Shown piece by piece: positions 1 to 11,903 of a DNA stretch of 64,000 bases (its first letter is position 1; every line of letters starts with the position of its first letter). Both the position numbers and the translations under genes were made by a program. A model generated the notes under the pieces. The model saw only the letters and a program-made list of their open reading frames with translations. It did no database searches and was not told the DNA's origin. The DNA is from Pleurotus djamor (Eukaryota; Basidiomycota; Agaricomycetes; Agaricales; Pleurotaceae), in contig JAPEVF010000047.1 in NCBI GenBank assembly GCA_029747585.1, forward strand, positions 62,001-126,000, given 5' to 3'.

Positions 1-1537
1 CTCACTACGACATGGTTATAAAGGAGGGGCTATGCGAATACCGTTAGCGTCGCCTAAGGTGATTGGGGTCGCTAATTCGAGAGGAAATAGGAGGTAAGCA
101 CTCGAATCGTTCCCCATGTCGACGCGCTCAGCTCTCACAAATTCCCAGTCACCAAGAAGACTTTTACTCCTTCGCCACGCTCTCTCTCAATCCAGAGGAA
201 CTCCGTGCCAGTGTTAAAAAGGCCCATGGCATAGATTGGGACCCAACGAAAGTTGGGGATTTGTTTGCGAGGCAGGTCGTTTTTGTTGGCATCTATGATG
301 GGTAGGTATTCCTCATCATTCACCTCTTGTGTCATATGTATACTCACGGAACAAGCCATGGAGGATCAGCCGTCTCTCAATACCTTCGGCAGGAGCTCCA
401 TGGCCTTTTTGAATCAGTCAACAAGGCAATGGTCCCGGAATTACATGAATGGCTCACGAAAGACATCGGTGGTTATTTTAAACGATACAAGGGAGGACCG
501 CTCACACCTTGGATACATGGCATAGAAGATACCCCAGAACTAGATCTGGAGGCCAGGTCTGCCATTGCTTTCTATGAGGTTAAGCCATCATTCCATAGCT
601 TCTTATGCTTCTGACCTCGTTTCATAGGTTGACAAAAATCTATCCTCTGATCAGATTGCACAAAGTTGCGGCGCCACAGCGTCCGTTATGCTACTTCACA
701 CCCTTGACGCTCCAGCGCCACCGTTCTATGCAGCACAACGGGTCGCGCTTACCGTCCCCCACTGCGGGTGTGTGATGATAGACTTCCTTCAAACGTGCTC
801 TAAACATGCGTTAGTGATACTCGCGTCGTTCTGTGTTCAACTCAAGGTGGCAAGGTTTTCGCGATGACAGAAAATCATCACGCCGAGTCGCGTGTCGAGT
901 CTGCACGCCTTCGCAGAATGATGGGCTCGGCACTCATTACTGATTCTTTTGGTGAATCCAGGCAAGTTCTGTACATTGATAGCATAGAACTCTGCCTCAA
1001 TGCCCAATTTTAAAAGGTGGATGGGTGCTTTAGCGAACACACGCAGGTGAGATTCACGCAGCAGTCTGTGATCTCTTACTCATGTTCTACAGCCTTGGAG
1101 ATCTTAAATACAAGAAGTTTGGTGTTACCCCAGAGCCTGAGATACGCACCAAATTGTTAGAGGGTAAGCTGAAACATAGAAGCCTTTTGAACTGCTCTAA
1201 CATGTCTTCAGGGACAAATTGGGCGTATATCGTTGCAATCTCTGATGGCATCTCGTCGATATTATCAGACGACGAAGTGGTTGACCTTGCCAGAAATTGT
1301 AGAGACCCCCAGACTGCAGCCAATCGCATCCTCTCCTTTGCGCAGGAACTAGGTGGCGGGGACAACGCTACCGCGATCGTGGTTCCTCTCGCTGGTTGGG
1401 GCCAAATCAAAGGCCCGGACAGAACCAAGGATCTTCGAGAATACCGCCTACAACAAGCAGGCAAGTCCTCCTATTTCTCTATGTCTCCTTCTCCTAACAC
1501 ATGTCTAGCTGGGAGTGAGAGACTACGGAGGATGTAG
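1..1537 (+). CDS. PP2C-type protein phosphatase, Ptc6-like (5' end missing)
   Basis: Metal-dependent Ser/Thr phosphatase of the PPM/PP2C family, closest in layout to fungal Ptc6-type mitochondrial phosphatases. The frame is open to the left edge, so the N-terminus lies outside. Spliced exons: 1-93, 149-301, 356-578, 628-767, 815-961, 1017-1046, 1093-1163, 1212-1460 and 1509-1537. Joining them restores the family motifs: VANSRGNRSHQEDFY, the metal-binding DGHGG formed exactly across the intron 302-355, GDTRVVL across 768-814, an ISDG metal site and a C-terminal GGDNATAIVV. Two introns, 962-1016 and 1461-1508, begin with GC instead of GT; the second could also be read through in frame because it is 48 nt long. 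The gene is convergent with the GGT-like gene. The subfamily (Ptc6 rather than Ptc7) and the mitochondrial location are inference. Confidence 0.85.
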
Positions 1538-1730
1538 TTCAAATCTGCGCCGCCGCATGGCCATCCGCGCGCAAGTCTGATCCAGCGGCCCATACCAACC
1601 GACCTGCTTTATTTGTGACCTTCTGGATGATCTGGCCGCGCCCCATCATACTCCTTCCCCACCCACCTACACTACGGGGATCGTGTCCGAGCTCTAAGGG
1701 ACAATGATAGATATAAACCAATTATTAATA

Positions 1731-4217
1731 TTACCCATACAATATAAAAGTTGCCGCACCTTTAAGTTTTGCAAGAGTGGCTGGAGGAATTCCATCCTCG
1801 AAGTAAACTTCGCTGTTTGAGTCGACGACGTTGCCTGGCTGATGCGAACTGGCGTCCGTCATTCCTGGAGAGATACAAAATCTTGGCGCATCAAGGGCAT
1901 CCTGAACGGTAAATCCCCTCAGGACATTGAGTAGGACTTGGACGTGACCTTGGGGCTGTATTGGTTTCAGTACGCGGTCATGATTTTCTCGGCGTGCTGA
2001 CTGACCTGCATGTACCCGCCCATGACACCATACGAAAGGAATAGTTCGCCATTCCTCGTCGCCAAAGCGGGAATTATCGTGTGATATGGACGTTTACCGC
2101 CCTTGTATAACGTTGAATGGGTGGATGGCGTTGGAAAGGGGATCTGTACAAACCTGTAACTTATTGGGATGGGACTCATCTAGCACGAACCCACTGCCGC
2201 GGTTCTGTAGCGTGAATCCACATCCTTTGGGAACGGCTGGTCGAGCAGGAAGTGAGCTTCGCAAACCGAGTGATTGGGCGAATCTTTATACCTCCAGTTC
2301 CAAAGCCTACGCTCTGGATAAGAACGTACACAAGACCGACAGGTATTTGCTACTTACCTGCATAATTGCTCTGAATGTAGCTACAAGCATTTCCCCATTG
2401 ATCAGTCACTAGATGACGCAAAGGATAAGTGATTACCGAAACCTAGGATGATATCTTACCCGTGAAGTATACTGTATCGGAGGAGCTGAATGGATTGCCC
2501 TGCGAGAAGCTTAACCACTGGAGACATGCCAGTAAGTTGCGGTACTTACATGCTTCAACTCTCGGTTAGCCTTGGAAGCGTCAAACGTTTTGGCTCGGGA
2601 GGCGAGGTATTCCTGTCGTAAAGAAGTCGGAGATGGTTACTACATGGAGAAAGGAAGGGCCTCACCTCGCTCAATAGCTTGGCTACCGGGACGTTCGTGA
2701 AGTCTGGATCTGTGACATACCATTGGCTATCTAAAGTAACAAGGTAAGAGAGCAGGCGTGTGAGTGGGAGGCTGTGACGGACCAGCAAAAGCAAGCCTAA
2801 ATTTCGTCGATCAATGCTATTTAAATGTTGAAACGTTGACAGGCTAACTCGGGACGCACCTCATTGCTTCGACAACAGCGTGAAGGTACTCAGCCGAATT
2901 ATGCTGGAGTTCAGACAAAGGCTTGATCAGGCCTTGCTTCTGCATTTGCTCAAGGATTCCAAGAGCCAGCAGTGCAGTGAGTCCTATCATGCTCGGTTGG
3001 CCATTCGTCCAGATGATCTAAGAAGGTAGGCGACAGACCTTGTCCATTGGGGGGACACTATCAAGCAAGTACTGAGTGACGAGGTCGGGATTAGGCGAAG
3101 GGTGTCTGAAACACACCTCATATACAGTAACTTCGCCTGCATAGGTATAGGAAATGGGATCGACAAAAGTGGTTCTGTGGTTGGCTAGATCGTCGAGTTC
3201 CATGACTCCGCCTTTGCTTTGGATCAAGTTGACGACTTCCTGAGCTATGCGGCCTGTGTAGAAGCCGTCTTTGCCCTTGGTGGAGATCTCACGGAAGGTT
3301 TGGGCCAGGTTTGGTAGCTTGATGATTTCACCTGGGAGGGGAGCTCTCCCGTCGAGTAGCATTTCGTTTCCATTGGGAGATGCCGTCTGGATCAGGGCTT
3401 CGGAGCGTTGCCACTAGAGACAATGTGATCAACATGAGCTACGGATCATAAATTTATGGATACTCACGGCAAAGCTATGTAACTCTGATACAGGAACTCT
3501 GAAGAATGCCTTTAGTGAGTGCTTATGGAGACCTCGGAGTCGGGCTCACCCTTCCTCGGCAAGTCTGATAGCAGGTTCTAACACTTCGGCAACCGTGAGC
3601 TTCCCGCTACCAAAGTGCTCTACGGTGTCCACCCAAGCTGCTGCTGCGCCTGTGGTTTTGCTGTGAGCCCAAGTGACAGTATCTGGTTATTCAGAAAGGA
3701 TACCAGCCTGGAACTGTGACAGAATTGAGATCCGTCAACGGAATACGAAGACTGCCTTCGGGAACACGCGACTTGGCATATTCTAGGGTAAGCTTCTGCG
3801 GGGAATGTCCTGACCCATTTAGAGCTTTGACCGCACGAGTCTTTGCATCATAGAACAGGCAGAACGCATCGCTAGTAATGAATTAACGATGGTGTATGAC
3901 ATTAAACACGACGTTTACTCACCCTCCTACACCACAGCAGCTAGGTTCCGTTACGTTTAAAGCAGCGGACACCGCGACTGCCGCATCAGCTTCATAGGAA
4001 AGGATTAGAACTTGAAGGAGTAAGAAATAGAGAAAACGCGATCCTTACCCGCATTACCTCCCTTTCGCAGTATCTCCAGACCAGCCTCTGTTGCTAATGG
4101 TTGGCTGGAAGCAACAACACCTTTAGTGCCGTAGACCACCGATCTACGACTAGGAAAGCGTCCTGGTGTTTGTTCAGGTCTGTCGACTTTGCCCCAATCG
4201 ATTTTGACCGATGTCAT
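1731..4217 (-). CDS. gamma-glutamyltransferase / YwrD-like Ntn hydrolase
   Basis: Member of the gamma-glutamyltranspeptidase family, which removes or transfers gamma-glutamyl groups (glutathione breakdown) after autocatalytic cleavage at a threonine. The start at 4217 gives a sequence typical of the fungal YwrD-like branch: [20 protein letters not shown] then LRKGGNA, continuing after an intron into [20 protein letters not shown]. After splicing, the nucleophile region reads [20 protein letters not shown], with the catalytic Thr in DTVYF, followed by [17 protein letters not shown] and [12 protein letters not shown]. The gene has many roughly 50-nt introns (for example, one after GNA near 4050 and one inside YFTVTD near 2410-2455). 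I see no obvious secretion signal, so a cytosolic enzyme is likely. It shares a 1-kb upstream region with the prefoldin gene. The exact substrate (glutathione or another acyl amide) cannot be decided. Confidence 0.9.
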
Positions 4218-5240
4218 GGTTGCACAGATGGGTCGTCGTGGGTGTTTATCTTTATCCTTTTAACCTGTGGACGCAACGCCATCTTCTCAGCGGGCACCCG
4301 CTACCCGGGCGTGCTTGAGAATGCATATGACCAAGCCGAGCGGGGACATCTTGCATCATGCATCCAGAAGTCCGGATCCACGGGGAGCGCCCGCTCTGTA
4401 GCGCTCCAGAGCAAAACGCTCTGCCACGTGGATTTACGACCGTCAGTGAGCTCTCCCCCAACAGGGTGACCGCTGATAGCAGTGTCAAGTCAGCTGTACA
4501 GTGTATCGACAGAGGATATTTGAGAAGTGGTTCCGTGCTAAATTGTTTAGATTTATTTGCGGAATAGAATTGTTAACCTACGCGAATTGCTTCGCTGACT
4601 TACGCGCGTTGCCCTCGCAATGTACAGTTCACAAGAGTGCCTTGGGGAAGTCAGTGATGTTGCAGACGAATTCTTCTCATGGAAAAGCAGTAGGCCTGAC
4701 TCAAGCGTGACCGCAGTGCGCCGACTCGAGTGGTAATTCGTGGCCCCTGACTAGGGAATCCTGACATCCAATGCATTCACCGGGGCAAAAACGAGGTCTC
4801 TCTCTGATCTGAAGCACATTGTTTAAAGTACTATCAGCGCGCTCAATCTTCTCAAGGAGAATCTGGAAGCGCAAAACTCAGTGAATCGCGATATGATCCC
4901 CCAAATGGCAGACGCTCCTAGAGCCTCCTGAGTCCTGCCGGAGGCCGTATTCCTGAAAATGAAAACAAAATGGTCGGGCATCGGTCTCAGCAACGGTGAA
5001 CCCCTTCCTGTCATGCTATCCCAAGGTCTCGAAGCACTTTCCTACGCAATGTTCGACGCCGTACGTTGGACAATGACCGAGGCACGTGCTACTGGTTTTG
5101 CTCTGGAGCGCTCTGGAGAAATTCAATCCCCGTCGATGGGGTGCCCTCCATGCATCATATGCAGAGCCAAATAACTCCTATTGGCAGGAATTGGTCAATA
5201 CGATCGCAATCGACGAGCATCGCAATTGCAGAGCCTTACC
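4218..5240. other. long gene-free region between divergent genes
   Basis: The 1,023 bases between the GGT-like start (minus) and the prefoldin start (plus) form the largest stretch without a recognisable gene in the window. Short open frames here have no family resemblance and no splice pattern. It should contain both promoters. Small features seen: an imperfect hairpin near 4396-4416 (GCTCTG ... CAGAGC) and a direct CTCTGGAG repeat near 5101-5118. No tRNA or transposon signal is visible. Confidence 0.5.
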
Positions 5241-5794
5241 ATGTCCACGTCCCTCCAAGCCAAACTCCAGGTCGCATCAGCAGACTATCAGAAAATACAA
5301 CTAGACCTTTCCAACGCGGTGGAGAATAGGCAACGATTAGAAGCTCAGCTCTCTGAGAATGAATTGGTGAAGAAAGTAAGGTCAGCAATTACTCCGGTAG
5401 ATTGCTACCTCAACGATGATCAACTCACCAGGAATTTGATCAACTAAAACCAGAAAATATCGTGTATAAGCAAGTGGGGCCAGTGCTCGTGAAGCAAGAC
5501 CAAGCCGAAGCAAAAAGCAACGTTGAAAAACGATTGGAATTCATTCGCGGAGAAATGTGAGCACTTTGGATGCTATATAGAGCAACGATCTTCAATGAAA
5601 AATAACAGAAAACGCGTTGAAGGGCTACTGAAGGAGGTCGAGCAAAAGAGTGAAAAGAAGAAAAATGAGGTTGGCAGCTACACAAATGAACGTCTTCGGT
5701 GTCTCTCTAACCCCAACTCTTCTCTCAGTTGCTCGAACTACAGACAACCATGCAACAGCAGGCCAAGGCTGGCCAGCCGAAAGTAGAGGCGTGA
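5241..5794 (+). CDS. YKE2: prefoldin beta subunit 6
   Basis: Subunit 6 of the hexameric prefoldin chaperone, which hands unfolded actin and tubulin to the cytosolic chaperonin CCT. Exons 5241-5375, 5432-5556, 5609-5669 and 5729-5794 join to 387 nt (128 residues), the usual length for this subunit. The protein is a coiled-coil hairpin: an N-terminal helix (SLQAKLQVASADYQKIQLDL, heptad-like), the beta segment ENIVYKQVGPVLVKQD typical of beta-type prefoldins, then a second helix RVEGLLKEVEQKSEKKKNE running into LLELQTTMQQQA. The third intron has a short pyrimidine-rich end before CAG at 5728. The stop lies only 18 bases from the stop of the convergent uS17m gene, so the two 3' UTRs must overlap. 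Confidence 0.93.
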
Positions 5795-5812
5795 GGGATT
5801 GAGGATGTGCAA

Positions 5813-6235
5813 CTAGGAACTTTCTGGTGTTGATGATAGCCTCTGAGCGCGAGCTTGTTCGCGCTCCCTCTCCGGACTCTTTATGATAGATTCCAGTTCA
5901 AAACGTTTCCGCGCTGACTTTGGTGGGCAATTGCGAATCAATACAATGTCATTCTTTCGGAGTTCTTCAAGAGCAAACGAGCATATGAGCAGAAGGTCGT
6001 CGTGAGGAATATGGAAGCCATTTACGATTTTGTTCGTCATGTGTAAGGAATTTCGTGCTTCGTTCGATACGCTGTATAGAAAAGGACGCGTCACGCTCCC
6101 TATGGATTTTCGTAGGAGGACGCTACACACCTTTCCGGTCAACTTGTGAGTAACCCATCGGGAGACAGTGACGGTTGCTGTCTGTTTCATGAATCCGGCT
6201 TTGGTCACAACACCAGTGAACGACATGGGCGGCAT
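5813..6235 (-). CDS. mrps17: mitochondrial small-subunit ribosomal protein uS17m
   Basis: Mitochondrial homologue of bacterial S17, an OB-fold protein that binds 16S-type rRNA in the small subunit. Minus-strand exons 6235-6131, 6071-6026 and 5964-5813 sum to 303 nt (100 residues). The first exon encodes FTGVVTKAGFMKQTATVTVS, the S17 N-terminal strand pair; after the first intron the frame gives RIERSTKFLTHDEQN, and after the second QLRKNDIVLIRNCPPKSARK, matching the conserved NDIVxIRxCxPxS core. The start at 6235 is the first Met in the family frame. A longer reading upstream (Met at 6328) would not look like S17. The charged C-terminal tail is a normal fungal extension. Confidence 0.9.
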   Translation of the reverse strand: MPPMSFTGVVTKAGFMKQTATVTVSRWVTHKLTGKVCSVLLRKSIGSVTRPFLYSVSNEARNSLHMTNKIVNGFHIPHDDLLLICSFALEELRKNDIVLIRNCPPKSARKRFELESIIKSPEREREQARAQRLSSTPESS

Positions 6236-6579
6236 GATGACGGCTGTAAGTAGAGGATGTGGATGGTGTCTGAGTTCTGCAGGACAACGGAACGGGTCGA
6301 CAGGGGTTGACGGGAAACTTGAGTGCACGTGATAGACACTCTTCGAAGTTCGGACGCTCGACGAGTTTCAACTGAGGCAAGAGATGAACCCTATTAGGCC
6401 ACTTCAAAATACATTAATGCTGCATGAATGTATGGAATCTATGTGATGCTAGGCTGTCCGCGTTTTAGATATAATAAGATTGCGTGAATAAGATGGATCG
6501 TGAGCAGATCGTGAGTGCATGTTATATGTTATGATGGTGCATATTTTGATTTCATTCTCAGTGTAGGACCAAACCTGCA
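6236..6579. other. intergenic region
   Basis: About 340 bases between the uS17m start and the MFS transporter stop, both on the minus strand. It must hold the transporter 3' UTR and the uS17m promoter. I see no gene or RNA in it. Confidence 0.4.
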
Positions 6580-8790
6580 TTAGCCTATCAGCATACTGTC
6601 TTCCGGTAAATAAATGAAGACGACGAACTTGATCAAAACGAAAGGTATCGGCATCATAGCTAGTGCTACAAAGCCGAGCAGGGAAGACGCCCACCGAGGA
6701 CCAAGAGCCTCATACATCTTGCCAGCAAAGAGCTAGACGTTGTTGTAAGACTTCGTACTGGTGAGGAACAGGAAATGAGACCAACGGGAAAACCAGCACC
6801 AGCCAGACTTCGAATAACTGTGTTACTGGCAAGAGCTGATGCTGCGGCGATGAGGTATGCGTCGATGATGTACGTAAAAAGCGGGAGCTGGGGGATGTAT
6901 ATTTAGTACAAGGAAGCAGGAAGTAAACGTTGGGTGACCCACAAAAATCCAACTGATGGAGAAGCCCATCAGAACGCCGGAAGTCAATGGGGCCCAGTAC
7001 GAAATGTTAGGAAATGAGGTCCATCTACAGACGCGTTGTTAGTGGAAGGAAGATTTCAAGCCAAGATTGACTCACGCAAACCAGAAAAATGAAATTGTGT
7101 ACAAGGGGGCCGCGATGAGACACATTTCCAGTCGAAATTCAGGGGGAACAGGCTTGGGGGCAAGTTCCTTAACCTTTCGTTGGTATCGCGGCGCAAATAT
7201 GAGGGTGTACTACGAAACGTTGACCAACGGAGGACAGGTCTAACGGAGCACAACTCACGAGGGTAACCGCGATGAAACCACCCAATGGGATGCTCAGGAA
7301 CATGAGTCCAGAGATACCAGCGTTGAACCCGTGCCCATGAGTGTATACGACAGGATATGCTTCGAAAAGGAGGTAGAGGCATCCATAGACAAACTGAGGA
7401 ATGGTAAGACTAAGAAAGGCAATGAAGAGATCAAGGGAACGCACACTCATGTACGTAGTAATTGCAATCAGCATAGGCTCCTGGAAGAGGATCTTGAACG
7501 GACGAGCCAGAGTATGCTCCAGTGTCTGCGTCACAGTCCGCTTTTGTCGTTCCAAGGGGGCGTAATAACGGTCATCGCCGGTTTCTTTCCGTAGCCGCTT
7601 CGCTTTTTCAACGAGAATAACGGGNCCTGGACATGGATTGTTCATTCAAGGAATGCGTGAGATATATGAAGAGACATACTTGTAGGTTTCTGGGATGGTG
7701 AAGACGATCAGGACCCAACATGCACCAGCCTAAGATGATAGATTAGGTTAAACGGAGGGGACGAAGACCACCAAAGACGCACGAATATGGTGAGTATCCA
7801 GAACACCCAGCGCCATGAGACTCCGGCCACAGCCAGGAAGCCGGCGACCGTTGGACCCAGTGCTGGACCACTGAACGGAGCAACGGTGAAAATTGCCAAG
7901 GCTTTACCCCGCGTTTCTGCATCCCAGACGTCAGAGATGAGGGCCCTGTGATCGATAAAATTTGTCAAGGGCATGTCGGTGGCGGATGCGGTTAATCATC
8001 GTACCCGGAATTCGTCAAAGGGGCCGCTGCAAAAAAGCCACCCAGAAAGCGGAAAATTAAGACGGACGCTGTATTCTGTGCCAGCGCTGAACCAACTTGG
8101 AATCCCTATGAGGTCTGGCCGTGAGTCCACCACTTAGACCATGAAGCCAATGCCACAAACTGTGTACGCAAGGAACGGCCAAATAAACATGGGGCGGCGT
8201 CCATACACCTGCAACGATGTTAAAATCACGCGGACCAGGGAGTATACAGGCTTAGTAACCTACCTCGCTCAGTGGCCCCCACAGCAATGGACCAACACAA
8301 TACCCGGCGACAAATAGGGATATTGTCAAGATGCCTACGGTCTGGCCAAGGTGGAATTCGTCCATGAGCAAAGGAACGATACCAGACGCTATGTGGATAC
8401 AGTATATGAGTGGGTTGCTTGTGGGAGCAAGGGTGGTGGTTCACGCACGGGCGGAACTGGCAAATGTTCTGAAATGCTTGTCAAAAACTATTCATGGACA
8501 CCGATGGGTGCGACCTACGCATTCAGGACGAGCAGACCACTTGCTAGGGTGAGGTACCAGCGTTTAAGGCGAGACCAATTCTGTAGGTGTTGCCATCAAC
8601 GATGGGAACAGAGATTTTGAGCAAGATTCACATACGAGTGGATTCGAGGGATCGTCGTCGTCAAACTTCACTAGAAAGCGATCGACATCTTGTTCAACCT
8701 TGACGGAAGTCTCTTCTTTGCACACCGAGGCACTCTCGATGTCCACGGTCGTCGATGATTTTGAGGCGCGGTCGACATTGGGAGTAGACA
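6580..8790 (-). CDS. MFS drug:H+ antiporter, DHA1 family
   Basis: Twelve-helix plasma-membrane transporter of the major facilitator superfamily, DHA1 (multidrug/polyamine) type. The cytosolic N-terminus carries the usual acidic DDDDPSNPL motif, joined by splicing to NWSRLKRWYLTLASGLLVL (helix 1). Motif A appears across an intron as GPLSE then VYGRRPMF, and the antiporter motif C as FSGPALGPTVAGFLAV near 7860. A central loop with RLRKETGDDRYYAP is typical of fungal DHA1 proteins. The last helix pair ends with FVALAMMPIPFVLIKF and a stop at 6580. At least eight introns interrupt the gene. The N at 7625, just inside an acceptor exon, breaks the frame; dropping it gives TYKPVILVEKAKRL. An alternative start lies at 8815. 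The substrate cannot be predicted. Confidence 0.87.
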
Positions 8791-8815
8791 TTGCAGGAGG
8801 GTAGAGAGCTGGCAA

Positions 8816-9280
8816 CCATGTAAAAACCGCGGAGAGTCATTTGTTATATGGCCGGAACTTTTAGAGGTGTGTGATTTGAGATTTGTGATCTCGCAGATTC
8901 TCGTCGAGGCTCACGAACCCTGCCGAACTCAGGCGGGGCTCCAGGTGCGTAAGAGAGAATGACCCGCAAGCCGTTGCGAGCGGGCTGTCTTATGTGTCGC
9001 ACACGGCCATCAGCAGGCATAAATAGAGAGCCCCTTCGTAACGACAATGTCAGCGTTTCGAAAAAGACTGTTTTTAAACTTTTGCAAAGAGCAAAATGCA
9101 ACATACCACATCCTTGCCTAGCCTCTGGACCCTGGCAAGAAGAGTCCTCAGTCCGCGGACTTAGCGTGCGCGTCGCTGACTCACTGACAGTCACGCGTCG
9201 GGCGTGAGAAGTCTCGTTTCGGCACAGGACCCAGGAATGGCGGGATCATACGCAACCCTCCTCCTCCTCTCATCCTCTAC
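8816..9280. other. divergent promoter region
   Basis: About 465 bases between the start of the MFS transporter (minus) and the start of the m-AAA protease (plus). No gene is evident. Some short open frames run into the protease region but lack any family resemblance. Confidence 0.4.
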
Positions 9281-11794
9281 ATGTTCACCCGCTCAATACG
9301 CGCATCGAGACACATTGCATCTCGTAGTCGCCCTCTACGGACAGTCAAGAACGCCAGGTTCTTTGCGACACCCACAGAGCCTCCAAAAGCAAACGGAGAT
9401 TCCGGGACACCTTCGGAGAAGGGAAAGGAGAAGGAAAAGCCAGTAGAATCCGATGCTCAGAGGACTACGCCGCCAGAGTTGCCCAAGGGTCTAGAGGGCT
9501 TCTTCAAGCAGTACCAGCAGTCCTCAAAACAGCACAATCACGACCGTTCGGACTCATCTGAATCTGACCACCAATCTTCCAATAATCGCAATAATCCCCC
9601 TCCGCCACCGAATGGAAACCCCAATGGCTTCACAAATAACCAGCTAATCATAATGGGCACATCGGCCGCGCTCTACATGCTCTACTCCAGCTCTAGTTCT
9701 TCCAATGCTAGAGAAATAACTTGGCAAGAATTCCGGACGGCGTTTTTGGACAAGGGACTGGTTGACAAGCTGACGGTCGTGAATGGCTCAAAGGTCAGAG
9801 TGAAGCTGCATTCAAATGCTACGGGAACCATGTACCCCTCTGCCCCCATCGGAGGCGACTACTACTTCTCCATCGGCAGCGTGGAGGCCTTTGAGCGCAA
9901 GCTCGAGGATGCCCAGGCAGAACTTGGTATTCCCAGTCACGAACGTATACCCGTTGCCTACCATGACGAAATATCCGCGTTCAACACACTCCTCAACTTC
10001 ACTCCTACCTTGATCATTGCTGGTCTTCTCTACTGGATGTCCCGTCGAGGTGGGTCGGGTGCGGGCGGGGGAGGCATCTTCAGCATAGGGAAGAGTCGCG
10101 CTCGGCTTTTCAACAAGGACACCGATGTCAAAGTCAAGTTCAAGGACGTCGCAGGCATGGATGAAGCCAAAGAGGAGATCATGGAGTTCGTTCAGTTCCT
10201 GAAGGAACCTGCGAAGTACGAAAGACTTGGTGCCAAAATCCCTCGCGGCGCTATCCTCTCCGGTCCTCCAGGTACCGGAAAGACTCTTCTCGCCAAGGCC
10301 ACCGCCGGTGAAGCCAACGTCCCCTTCTTGTCTGTATCTGGCTCAGAATTCGTGGAGATGTTTGTCGGCGTTGGTTCTTCCCGAGTCCGAGACCTCTTCG
10401 CTTCAGCCAAGAAGAATGCGCCATGTATCATCTTCGTTGATGAAATCGATGCCATTGGTAAATCTCGAGCGAAGGGAGGGAACTTTGGGGGCAACGATGA
10501 ACGCGAATCCACTCTCAATCAATTGCTGGTGGAGATGGACGGTTTCGGCACTCAGGAGCATATTGTGGTCCTTGCTGGTACGAACAGACCGGACGTGCTC
10601 GACCCTGCCCTTATGCGACCTGGCCGCTTCGATCGCCATATCGCTATTGACCGACCAGATGTTTCAGGGCGCAAGGGTATCTACCAGGTTCATCTAAAAC
10701 CACTCAAGCTCCATGAAGCTCTTAAAGATGTCGATGCCCTTGCCCACAAGCTCGCTGTCCTGACACCTGGTTTCTCCGGAGCTGACATTGCTAACGTATG
10801 CAATGAAGCGGCATTGCATGCAGCTCGGCGTGCCTCGGATTCCGTAGAAGAGAAAGATTTCGAATCTGCGATCGAGAGGGTCATTGTGGGTCTGGAACGC
10901 AAAAGTCGGCGACTGAGTCCGGAGGAGAAGAAGACGGTCGCCTACCACGAAGCTGGTCATGCCGTATGTGGATGGTTTTTGGAGCACGCCGACCCTCTCC
11001 TCAAAGTCAGCATCATTCCCCGTGGCACTGGAGCTCTTGGTTACGCTCAAGTAAGTGGACTCTGCACGCGCATCCATTTCAATTCTCAAGACAGACATTT
11101 AGTATCTTCCCCCGGATCGTTATCTTCTCTCAACTCCTCAAATGTTGGACCGGATATGTATGACTCTTGGTGGTCGTGTATCCGAAGAGATCTTTTTCGG
11201 TGCAGAGAACATTACCACTGGTGCTCAGGACGATTTGCAGAAGATCACAAGGATGGCCTTCGAAGCCTGTGCTAACTATGGCATGAATGAGGTCATTGGT
11301 CCGGTCAGTTATGGTGGAGATCGAGCCGCCAAAGAAAACTGGACCAAGCCGTTCAGTGAGAAGACTGCTGAGAAACTTGACACCGAAGTCCGCAAGATGA
11401 TCACGTACGTGCAATTTTGGTTATAATTATGGAGGTCGATTGACACGTCTGGGGGATTTTAGAGTGGCCTATGATCGGACACGGCAACTGTTGACTGATC
11501 ACAGGGAGAACGTTGAGAAGGTAGCGAAGCTACTTCTTGAGAAGGAAGTCATCACACGGTAAGCAGTAGCCCCAATCGTTGTTATATAAGTTTTTTATCC
11601 CCAGCGACAGTGAGGACATGATCGCCCTTTTGGGCAAACGTCCTTTCGTCAACCAAGCGGATGATATGGACAAATGGCTTGATGAACACCGTGGCGAACG
11701 AAGCGCCCCTCCCCCTCTCGAAGCAAATCCACCAGCCAACGACCCGGTTCCAGCGCCTGCAACTGCCTCCAAGCTCGATGAGGCTAGCAGATAG
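9281..11794 (+). CDS. mitochondrial m-AAA protease subunit (Afg3/Yta12 family)
   Basis: ATP-dependent zinc metalloprotease of the inner mitochondrial membrane, facing the matrix, which degrades misfolded membrane proteins and processes the ribosomal protein bL32m. Exons 9281-11050, 11103-11404, 11463-11558 and 11605-11794 give exactly 785 codons plus stop. Order: an Arg/Ser-rich presequence ([20 protein letters not shown]), a low-complexity Asn/Pro segment, a first TM near residue 127 ([14 protein letters not shown]), the FtsH-ext domain, a second TM near residue 245 ([13 protein letters not shown]), Walker A GPPGTGKT at about 327-334, Walker [13 protein letters not shown] near 385, the second region of homology, HEAGH zinc site at about 555-559, and an acidic/Pro C-terminus. 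Two membrane segments and the matrix-facing layout distinguish it from i-AAA Yme1. Whether it is the Afg3 or the Yta12 paralogue is not resolved. Confidence 0.95.
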
Positions 11795-11903
11795 TTCAAG
11801 CTAATATTCATTCAATACTTATCACTTCGGCATATTAGAATCTACATCGGGCATACATTCACAATACTGCTACACAAGGCTGCGTGCTGTAATTAGGCTA
11901 CCC

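Noticed and set aside
4218..4800. Small gene in the gap upstream of prefoldin
   Set aside because: Overlapping short frames on both strands have no codon bias, splice pattern or recognisable motif.
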